Assembly: GCA_004124875.1 (NCBI GenBank)
Contig: SCKJ01000006.1
Coordinates: forward strand, 1 to 64,000
Direction of reading: 5' to 3'
DNA: 64,000 nt
Origin: Fidelibacterota bacterium
GTDB lineage: Bacteria > Fidelibacterota > Marinisomatia > SCGC-AAA003-L08 > TS1B11
The stretch's first letter is position 1, and every line of letters starts with the position of its first letter. Position numbers and translations under genes: made by a program. The notes under the pieces are model-generated. The model had not been told where the DNA came from. It worked only from the letters and a program-made list of their open reading frames with translations, and made no database searches. Shown in pieces: positions 1 through 9,900 of the stretch.

Positions 1-52
1 CGTTCTCTTTTAGGATCCCAATGATCTGTTCTTCCGTAAAGCGCTTCTTCAT
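1..52 (-). CDS. IS3-family transposase OrfA, N-terminal end only
   Basis: The first 17 codons of a leftward ORF read MKKRFTEEQIIGILKEN and then leave the window. This is the standard N-terminus of the small helix-turn-helix OrfA protein of IS3-family elements, which binds the element ends and, fused to OrfB by frameshifting, forms the transposase. The start is the ATG at 52, preceded by a GGAG-like site (CTCC at 61-64 on the plus strand). Only the start is visible, so whether the gene is intact cannot be judged. Confidence 0.7.
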   Translation of the reverse strand, partial: MKKRFTEEQIIGILKEN

Positions 53-127
53 GATGCGTTCTCCTTCCAGTTAATCTATCCAGGAAAACTCTCATCACAA
101 ATGGTACAGTTTTAGGGGGAAACGTCA
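1..127 (-). mobile_element. Edge of an IS3-family insertion sequence (right end)
   Basis: The OrfA start at 52 implies that the element's terminus lies a short distance to the right. Read leftward, the sequence from 127 begins TGACG and runs into a C-rich tract and CTAAAACTGTACC. That has the TG start and T/C-rich look of IS3-family terminal inverted repeats. The exact boundary (about 105-127) is inferred, because the other end and the target duplication are outside the window. Confidence 0.5.
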
Positions 128-130
128 TTA

Positions 131-455
131 GTGCTATCAAGATTCTCTGCAATCACCCTCATTACGTTGATAGTCTCCACTGCCCTTTTCCTCTTCGGTA
201 CAGTTAATAGATGGAAGGTGTTAGGTGTTCGCGTGAAGACTTTCAAGGAGTTCGAGCCATTAATAAATGATGATACTGATTGGCATGCGATTATCCGAGA
301 TCAATACTCACAATAGTGAATCTCGCGGTTCCTTCTTTCTACGGCTAATCTACCTATTCGGTCTGGTAGCTTTCTTGGCGGCAGCCTACATTCTGTGGCC
401 CAATGATCATCATCTATCAAGGTTGCGTCCGATATCTTTCTGGTTTGTTGATTAG
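131..455 (+). pseudogene. Broken small membrane-protein ORF beside the IS
   Basis: Two short ORFs in different frames overlap here. The first (131-316, GTG start) carries one hydrophobic segment, roughly residues 5-24. The second (267-455) carries a hydrophobic segment around residues 26-44 and ends in a short charged tail. Joined by a frameshift near 300 they would give one protein of about 105 residues with two membrane segments. The position right at the IS edge suggests a gene truncated by the insertion and then frameshifted. No family is recognised, and the two ORFs could equally be chance. Confidence 0.3.
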
Positions 456-870
456 GTCATCTTAGCAGTCTATCAGCAACCCTACAGCAACTTACTTCTT
501 CTTTCTCCTCACAGAACGCTGGCCTTTTAAGCCATTGCTAGCTTTCTTTGTCACTGTTTTTTGTCTCTATTTTGCTTTTGTCGGGGAGAAGACTTAGAAC
601 TCATAATCCGTCGGTTCCAGGTTTGAGCTGGAGTCCCAATGGAACTTTCGGGACGAGCTGATCCTACCTCTGCTGCATTAGAAAAGCACTCAGCACCCTA
701 ATGGATACCCAAGGTTTTTTGCGTTTGGCGAATGGTCAGGGAACGGAGATGAGGGAACGTGCGATGGAGGGGGAGACCCCAAATTGAAATGGGTCCGCTG
801 CTAAAACGTATTATTATGGAGTTGGGGTGCCCATTTTAAGCCCTCGACAAACTGATACTAACAACAAGAA
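456..870. other. Non-coding stretch with one tRNA remnant
   Basis: No ORF with coding character is seen on either strand between the broken membrane ORF and the dehydrogenase stub. The only recognisable content is the tRNA-Met 3' half at 597-637. The rest has short stop-rich frames and no clear terminator. Confidence 0.6.
597..637 (+). pseudogene. 3' half of a tRNA-Met (CAT) gene
   Basis: The segment starts in the anticodon arm (GAACTCATAATCCG, CAT anticodon) and continues through a variable loop and a recognisable but damaged T arm (TCCAG, loop GTTTGAG, CTGGA) to GTCCC. There is no D arm or 5' acceptor strand upstream, so it cannot be a functional tRNA. The same 14-base anticodon-arm sequence, including the unusual A where CCGGA would be expected, occurs in the 5' half at 18784-18826. 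This suggests that both derive from one gene. Confidence 0.6.
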
Positions 871-936
871 ATGGATATGAGCGCCATAACCTACGAAAAA
901 TACGGCCCCCCCGAAGGCCTTCAACTGAGCGAAGTG
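871..936 (+). pseudogene. N-terminal stub of a medium-chain (zinc/quinone) dehydrogenase
   Basis: The first 22 codons contain ITYEKYGPPEGLQLSEV, which closely matches the usual N-terminus of medium-chain NAD(P)-dependent alcohol dehydrogenases and quinone reductases (A-I/V-x-Y-x-x-Y-G-P-P-E-x-L-x-L-x-E-V). After about 936 the reading frame carries unrelated residues and stops at 1059, antisense to the end of the giant gene. This is a gene fragment left by a rearrangement whose breakpoint is close to the end of the neighbouring gene. Confidence 0.5.
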
Positions 937-987
937 GATTACTGGTACTACCAGAGCCAGGAGAGTTCTAACTGCTTTGGCCTTGGC

Positions 988-3900
988 CTACTTCAGCAGC
1001 GCCATTTTGCTCGTGAGAATATTTCCATCGGCAGCGAACACGGCGAAGTAGATGCCTGAGGCAAGATTCCGTCCGGCCCCGTCCCTGCCATCCCAGACGA
1101 TCTCATGATGGCCCATATCCAACCAACCCTGAATGAGTGTCACAACTTCCTGCCCCAGCAGATTATACACCTTCAGCGAGCCCCTGGCAGGATGCGGGAG
1201 CGCATACCTCAAAGTCGTGTTCGGGTTAAAGGGGTTGGGATAGTTCTGGGCCAGGGCGAAGGCTTCAGGCAAACCCGACAAGATTTCTTCCACCGCACTG
1301 GCAACAAATTGCTCATCTCCCACAACCACGTTGAGCCGCCGGGGGAACGCCTCCGTGTACCTTGGCAGCACGATCTCGCCGGCCTCGCCAAGGACATGTT
1401 GCTCTCTGGTAACCTGATCGACCAACACCCGAATTAATCCATCCTTGGCGCTCGAGTCGAGCCTGTAGCGCAGGGTGATGGGGCTTTGCTCATCCTGGCT
1501 GCGGATGGCGAGGTTCCAAAGGCCATTCACAAGATCATCGCCCCGCAAATCTGTCGTCATCGGACCATCCGTTCCGTTCCACAGCTCGTTTTCCATCGTC
1601 ATCGACAGGTAGCCCTCGACGAAAGGCAACTCCGGCTGGTCGTGTCGGTCGAGACCCTCTGACGCCCCTGCGATGCGGCCAATGACATTGCCGAAATCGA
1701 CATAGTTCGCCCCTTCAGCGGTGAAGGTTAGGGTCCAGCCTTGCGGAGCTGTCGTTTTCGCAATCGATTCGGGAAGCGCCAGCGGCCTGAGGGCCAGCAG
1801 CTCTGCGACGCTCGACTTGTTGAAGATGATGTACCCGCCCCACGGTTTGAGCGTCAGGGTGCTGGAGCCAAGGGACCACCCCTCCTGGCCTGAGGAGCCG
1901 AAGGGACCGTAGGTAAACGGGCCGTAATGGATGGCATCATCCGGCTCGAAGCCCACCTCGAAGGGATAGGGCGAGGCGATCAGATTCCAGGTGCCTGCCG
2001 CAAGAGAGATATCATAGCCAGCGAGATCGACAGACTTCCCGCTGCCCAGGGAGAACGCCACATCAGCGGCAACCAGCTGTTTCATCCAATAACTTTGCCC
2101 CATTTGCAAAGCAGTGGCCTCACTGTAACTCTCCAGGCCGGAACCGTCGTATTTGAAGATTTTCCAGGTTTCATTGCTGGGGGCGCCGCCCAGTTCATCC
2201 TGAATGGTGGCCTGCAGGGTCCGGCTGTCCAGGTCCCCGGGCAGACCGATCAGGCGCCATTTCTCTATGGGGAAGCCGGACGCGAAGAAACTGCCGGACC
2301 CTGCGCTAGAGATGGCGTTTGCCGGAAAGGATACCGCCACGGAAATCGTATCGGTCAGTGCGGAGTTCGACAGGTTATCGGCAGCTGCAACGAAGTAGGC
2401 CAACCCTGGCGGCGTCACATCCACAGCGGGAATCTCGGCCTCATAACTGCTGCCCGTGGTCAGCGTCATGTCCACACTGGCGAGCTGAGCTCTGCCCCCC
2501 ACATAATAGTTGAGCGTCACAGCGCTGATCTGCGACTCATCGGTTACCTCTGCCGCAATAGTGAGCGCCACCCCACTTGTCGCCGTTTGTGATCCGGGGG
2601 CAGCGACAGTTATGGCCGGCGGCAACACATCGGCAAATGGATTGTCCGCGGAGTCGGAGACAATGGTCCACTGGCTGAAAGCACCCTGATTCTGTGCGAT
2701 CAATGTCAGTGTTAAAGAATCGACCAACACCTCTGAAAATGGGAGCAGGTCCCACGCCACCGCTGATCCCGAAAACGACGGTCTCCTGGCCAGGCGCAAT
2801 TTCCGGGGGTTCGACACACCGGTTAACGCGCGGTAGTCGAACTCAATATTGGCCAGGAAACTGCTCGATATATTGGCGATGATCTCCCAGTAAAAATTCG
2901 CGTAGACGGGGTTCGTCACCTCGCCCGCCGGGTCAATGACAACAGTGCTTTCGTCCCTGGGAGGGGCAATGTCAGCGGCAATGGCCGAAACAGTTCCGCC
3001 ATCTGACAATTCGAAATCAATGACGAGTCCGAGTGAATCGCCACTATCACTTACCATTGTCATGGCCGGGGGATCGCCACCAGGAATCACAATATCACTC
3101 TGTGCAATCGCGTCATCAGGAAGTATGGTCAGATTTACTCTAACGGAGTCTGTCACTGGGTGCGAATCGGGATATTCAGACGCGTGACTGCTGACCACTA
3201 TACTGCCCCGGTAGTCCCGGTCACCCAGGGCAGCAGTCCCTGTAGTCGAAACAATCAGTGTGTCCTCGGCAAATGGCGCGACGGTGCCTGATAGTCTGCT
3301 CACTGTCAACCAATCGAAGTTGACCCAAAACGCATGGATAGAAACTTCGTAGTCGAAGGGATAGGTGCCGCTATTTCTGACAGGCACGGCGAAGGTCAAT
3401 TCGTTGCCAGCTTGGGTGACTAAGGCCACGGCAGTTCGCGGCAGCCCAAACTCAGGAGCGGTACCGGTGGCGGAAATCGGTATATACGCCCATTCCAAAT
3501 CAGGATCGTTCGTAAAAATGGCCAGCGTGTCGTATCTCATTGATTGATCTGTCAGCATCGCTTGGACAGTGAAGGAGATAGAGTCTCCGGGAGGAATCGG
3601 CAGGAATTCCATAACAGCCGGCCCAGCGAGGGTGTAGGGTGGAACTAGGAACTGATAAAAATAGGCGAGAAGTGTGTCATTACCGGCGTTGTAAAGGGTG
3701 CGTGACAGTGAGATTGTCTCGCCCACCAAAACATCCCCAAAGGCCATTGGTTGATCGTCGAGCGAAACTGTTGGCTTAACCCCGCTACCAAGGAGGACAA
3801 CATAAAGACTCGTCGTATCGGGATCGTTATGATCGACCCATAACGTATCAGCATAGTCGATTGCCTCAGTGGGGATAAAGGTCACTTCAATGGCCGAGTT

Positions 3901-6900
3901 CTCGCCCGGGAAGATGATCGCACCGGTCACAATGGCGTCGAATGGCGAATCTGCCACCAGCCGGCTCGAGATGGTGAGCGTATCGGCGCCTGAGTTCGAC
4001 ACGGTGAGCGACAGGATGCGGCTGCTGTCCTGCCTGACCGTAGAAAAGTCGAGCGAGAGCACGGCAATCTCTATCCTCGGCAGGGATGGCACTACATCGA
4101 CAATGACTACTACGGTATCGGCAAGCTCACCGTCGCTCGCGATGACACGAAAGGATGTATCCGCGGCACCTTCGGGCACACCGCCAAAAATACTGTCCCC
4201 GGCTGCAGTGAGCCATGTCGGCGTCTGGTCGAAGAAGAAGACAACGGTGCTGTCTTCAGGATCGGTTGCAAGCGCCCGGTAAATGAAGAATCCGTCTTCC
4301 CCGGCAATAACCGAACCAGGTGACAAGATAACGGGCGCATCATTGACAAGTGTCACGTTCAAGGCCACGACCAGCGTATCGGTGAGTTCGCCATCGGAGG
4401 CGATAATCCTGAAAGTCGTGTCAAGGTCACCCTCCAGTGGCGTGCCGGAGATGCTGTCGGCATTGGCTGCCAACCAGCCTGGAAGTTGATCAATGGTCCA
4501 GACGAGAGTGCTATCCTCCGCATCTGTGGCGGTGGCGCGGTAGACGAAGTAGATGTCCTCTGTGGCCGTAGCCGTGCCCGCTGAGGTAATGACAGGGGCA
4601 TCATTGATAGGCGAGAATGTGATGCCGACGCTGAGGGTATCACGCAGCTCGCCGTCAAAAACGATGGCCCTGAATGAGGTGTCGACTGTGCCCTCCAGCG
4701 GCGTACCAATGACGCTGTCAGCATTACTCAGCAGCCAGGATGGCAGCCGGTCGAAGGCCCATACAAGGGTGCTATCCTCAGCATCGCTGGCCGTCCCTCG
4801 ATAGTAATAAGGGGTATCCTCCGTCGCACCTGTGAGGGAACTCGACGTGATGACAGGGGCATCGTTCACAGGCGTCACCGTGACGGCCACGACCAAGGTA
4901 TCGGTGAGATCGCCATCGGAGGCGATAAGCCTGAAAGTCGTGTCCAGGTCGCCCTCCAGCGGCGTGCCATAGATCGAATCCCCTGCTGCTGAGGTCCAAC
5001 TTGGAGACAGATCGAAGGCGAAGGTGACGGTGCTATCCTCGGGATCCGAAGCGGTAGCCAGATAGACGAAATAGTTATCCTCAATGGCCGCCGCCGTGAC
5101 TGATGCCGAAGTGATCACTGGCGCATCGTTCACAGGCGTCACCGTGACGGCCACCACCAAAGTATCGGTGAGTTCGCCATCGGAGGCGATGAGCCTGAAA
5201 GTCGTGTCCAGGTCGCCCTCCAGCGGCGTGCCGTAGATCGAGTCCCCGGCAGCGGCCGCCCAGCTGGGTGAAAGATCGTAAATGTAAGTGAGCGCCGTCC
5301 CGTCCACATCGGTCGCGGAAGCGTGGTAGACAAAGGGAGTATCCTCGGTAGCGGCCGCTGTGGCTGGCGACGTGAGAACCGGCGCGGTGTTGAATGGCGT
5401 CTCGTTCACCTCATTGCTGTAGGCGGACTCATTACCGCTAGTGTCGACCGCCGTAATGCGGTAGAAATAGGTGGCGCCGTTTGACAGGCCGGTTATCGTT
5501 GATGTGGTGTCGTTGAGGTCACCTCCGGCAGAGCTGTCGATAACTGTGGTCGAACCACTTGTGGTTCCACCATAGATGTAGTACATGAGGAAGTCGCCCT
5601 CGGCGTTGGGATTCCAGTGGAGGTCGATCTGCTGATCGCTGGAAATAGCTGTCAGCCCGGTGGGTATCGCAGGCGGCAGGTCCCCCACCGTCACTGTGAT
5701 CGGGCGGCTGTAAAGTGTAAGCGATGTGGCCACCGTGTTGGTAATGACGGCCGTATAGACACCGCTATGGGTGGCGGAATCGGCGACGGCCACCGTGTAG
5801 CTCGATGAGGTCGCGCCGGAAATAGGGACGCCATTCTTGCGCCACTGGTATTGATTATTGCTGCCGCCAACGATCACGCTGACGGTGAAGCGGTCGCCCA
5901 GAGCGACAGTTGTATCGATCTCGCTACCTACGCTATCCTGGGGGGCGTAGGTAAAGGTGGTGCTGGCGACATTGATATTGGGCTCGATGTCCTCGAAGGT
6001 GAAGCGGTTGGTCTCAATTTTGAGCTGAATAAAGGTGGAAATGGGGCTAAGGTCGGGCAAGTCGACCAGCTGATTATCGTATAGATACATAAATTGCAGT
6101 TGGGTGAGATTCACGATGGAATCGGGGATGACGCCTGTCAGTTGATTGTTATTGAGATAAAGTTGTGTCATGCTGGTGAGGTTGCCGATGGAATCGGGGA
6201 TGGCGCCTGTCAGTTGATTGATGTGGAGCCATAACGTAGTCAAGCCGGTCAGGTTGCCAATCTCAGGTGGAATTGAGCCGGTCAGCTGGTTAGAATGGAG
6301 CTTCAGAGCTGTCAAACTGGTGAGATTGCCGATCTCGCTGGGAATGGGACCGGTTAGCTGGTTGCTAAAGAGCCTGAGCTGTGTAATGCTGGTGAGGTTA
6401 CCGATGGTGGCGGGGATGGAACCGGTCAGTTGATTGTGATTGAGATACAACGTTATCAAATTAGTGAGGTTGCCAATACTATCGGGGATGGCGCCGGAAA
6501 GTTGATTGCTATAGAGCCACAGCTGCTTTAGCCCGCTAAGGTCTCCAATTTCATCGGGGATAGCGCCAGTAAGTTGGTTGCTATTAAGCAACAGGTCATT
6601 CAAGTTGGCGAGGTTGCCGATTACGGCGGGTATGGCGCCGGTCAGTTGATTGCTATTGAGCCACAGTTGAGTTAACCCGCTAAGGTCGCCAATTTCATCG
6701 GGAATGACGCCAGTTAGCAGATTATTATTGAGATACAACAGTGTCAAGCTGGTGAGGTTGCCGATCGCTGCGGGGATGGGGCCAGCCAGGTTATTACCAT
6801 TCAAGTATAGCTGTGTCACCCGGCCGCCCGAGACCGTCACTCCGTACCAGGTAGATAGCGAGGCTGAGGTTAACCAGTTGGTGCTGGCCGTCCAGCTGGC

Positions 6901-9900
6901 GCCATTGGTGCTGTTGTAAAAGTCCACCAGAGCCAGAGAGTCTGCCTGCAGCGGCGTATAGGGCGTCACGCTGACGCCTGCGGACAGTACGCTCTCATTG
7001 CCGGCGACATCAACTGCCGACACCCAGTACCAATAATCAACGCCTCCGCTGACGGTGAGATCGAGGGCCGTTGTGTCCGGGGTGTCAATGGTGTCGATGG
7101 CTGAGGCCACCGTAGAGTCGTTGGCCGTATGGCGGTAGAGGTGATAGCCGGCCAAATCAGTGGCGGCGACCGAATTCCAGCTCAAACTCACCGATTCCGT
7201 TCCGGCAATGGCGATCAGACCGGCAGGGATAGCAGGCGGCTGGTCGCCTACAGTGACCGTGATCGGCCGGCTGTAGAGGGTCAGTGCCGTGGCTACGGTG
7301 TTGGTGATGGTCGCCGTGTAAGCACCGCTATGGGTGGCGGAATCAGCAACGGCCACCGTGTAGCTCGATGAGGTCGCGCCGGAAATAGGGACGTCGTTCT
7401 TGCGCCACTGGTACAGGTTGCTGGCCCCGCCTACCACTACCTCCAAGGTGAAGGGATCGCCTAGAGTGACAGCTGTATCCTGTTCAATGCCCACGCTATC
7501 CTGGGGGGCGTAGGTGAAGGTGGCGCTGGCGACCCCGATATTGGGCTCGATGTCCTCGAAGGTGAAGCGGTTGTTTTGAATCACAAGCTCAACCAAGGTT
7601 GAAATGGCGCCAAGGCTGGGCAAGTCGACCAGTTGATTATCGTATAGATACATAAATTGCAGTTTGGTGAGATTCACGATGGAATCGGGGATGGCGCCGG
7701 TCAATTGATTGTTATTGAGCAACAGCTGTGTCAAGTTGGTGAGGTTGCCGATGGTGTCGGGAATGGCGCCGGTCAGTTGATTGCCATAAAGTGACAGGAA
7801 TTGCAAGTTGGTAAGGTTGCCGATGGTGGCGGGGATGGGGCCGGTCAATTGATTGCTAAAGAGGAACAGCTGTGTCAAGTTGGTAAGGTTGCCAATCTCG
7901 GTGGGAATGGCACCGGTCAGTTGATTGATATAGAGATGCAGGCCTGTCAAGTTGGTCAGATTGCCGATTTCGATGGGGATAGGGCCGGAAAGCTGATTGT
8001 CAAAAAGCCGCAGCTGTATCAAGTTGGTGAGGTTGCCGAGGGAGGCGGGAATGGCGCCGGTCAGTTGATTGCCCCTTAGATCCAGCTCTGTCAAGCCGGT
8101 GAGGTTGCCGATTTCAACCGGGATGGAGCCGGTCAGTTGATTGTTACTGAGTAACAGCTGTGTCAAGCTGGATAGATTGCCGATCGCAGTGGGAATGGCG
8201 CCGGTAAGGTTATTGCCATAAAGAGACAGGATCAGCAAGTTGGTCAGGTTGCCGATAGTGGGGGGGATGGCGCCGGTAAATCCGTTGTTATAAAGATAAA
8301 TGGATTGCAAGTTGATCAGGTTGCCAATTTCGGTGGGGATGGGGCCGTCCAGCTGATTATTTGGGAGAAACAGCTGTGTCAAGTTGGTGAGGCTGCCGAT
8401 CTCGCTGGGGAGCGGGCCATTCAGGAAATTATTTGGCAAAGCTACCACAGTCACCCGGCCGCTGGAGACCGTCACGCCGAACCAGGTATTCACCGGATCG
8501 GTGAGGGTCCAAGTATTGGTCCAGCTGGCGCCGCCGGTGCTGTCATACAGGGCGACCAGGGCCAGGGAGTCAGCCTCGAAGAGGGTATATGGCGTCACAC
8601 TGGCGCCCGCTGATAAGGCACTCTCATTGCCTGCGGAATCGACCGCCGACACCCAGTACCAATAATCAACGCCTCCGCTGACGGTGAGATCGAGGGCCGT
8701 TGTGTCCGGGGTGTCAATGGTGTCGATGGCTGAGGCCAGCGTGGAGTCATTGGCGGTATGGCGGTAGAGGTAATAGTCAGCAAGGTCCGAGTTCGCCACT
8801 GAATCCCAGGTCAGCGTTGCCGATTCCGTTCCGGCGGTGGCAACAAGTCCCGTGGGGGCAGCGGGGGGCAGGTCCTCTACCGTGACGGTGACCGGCCGGC
8901 TGTAGAGGGTCAGGACCGTGGCAACGGTGTTGGTGGTGCGCAGGGTGTACGACCCTGAATCGGCAAAGGCAATCGATGAAATATCCAGGGTATCGTTGGT
9001 AGCCCCGCTAATATCCGTTCCATCCTTGCTCCATTGATAGACGTTGCTGCTGCCCCCAACGGTCACACTGACGGTGAAGGGGTCACCTAGAGCGACGGTT
9101 GTATCCTTCTCGGACCCCACGCTGTCTTGGGGGGTGTAATTGAAGACGGAACTGGCGACCGAGATATTGGGTTCGAGATCCTCGAAGGTGAAGCGGTTGT
9201 TTTGTACATGAAGTTCAAGCAGGCTTGAATTGCCGATAAGGCTGGGCAAGTCGACCAGTTGATTATCAAAGATATACATATATTGGAGCAGGGTCAGATT
9301 CGAGATGGAATCAGGGACGGCGCCAGTCAGTTGATTGAACTGCAATCTCAGTTGTGTCAAGCTGGTGAGGCTACCGATCGCGGCGGGGATAGCGCCGGAA
9401 AGTTGGTTACTATAAAGATACAGTTGGGTCATATTGGTGAGGTTGCCGATGGTGGCGGGAATGGCGCCGGTCAATTGATTGTTATAGAGTTGCAGCCGTA
9501 TCATATTTGTGAGGTTGCCGATGGTATCGGGAATGGCGCCGGTCAGTAGATTGTCATAGAGATACAGGTACTGCAAGCTGCTGAGGTTGCCAATGGTGGC
9601 GGGGATGGCGCCGGTCAGCTGATTGTTATAAAGATAGAGCTGGGTCATATTGGCAAAGTTGCCGATGGTGTCGGGAATGACGCCGGTCAGTTGATTGTTC
9701 TGAAGGTATAACGTTACCAAACCGGTAAGGTTGCCAATCTCGGCGGGAATGGGCCCGGCCAGGTTATTAGTAATCAAATTTAGCTGGTTCACCCGGCCTC
9801 CAGAGACGGTCACGCCATTCCAGGTGGAAAGCGAGGCGGATGTCAGCCAATTGGTTTTATTCGTCCAGCTACCGCCATTGGTGCTGTTGTACAGAGCGAC

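Larger units (their letters stand above)
5400..9900 (-). repeat. Three tandem copies of an LRR-Ig-FN3 cassette
   Basis: The block of LRR array, Ig-like domain and FN3 domain occurs three times in a row, with spacings of about 1.63 and 1.56 kb. Some parts are almost identical in DNA. The FN3 stretch at 7018-7111 matches 8648-8739 nearly base for base, and the RFTFED-to-Ig segment is shared by all three copies. This indicates recent segmental duplication or gene conversion within the gene. Confidence 0.8.

Noticed and set aside
1927..2592. A 221-codon rightward ORF
   Set aside because: It lies entirely antisense to the T9SS giant gene, has no ribosome site and no recognisable sequence. The leftward frame has clear domains throughout.
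6060..9790. A CRISPR array
   Set aside because: The regular 72-bp repeats are in-frame LRR codons without unique spacers, so they are protein repeats.
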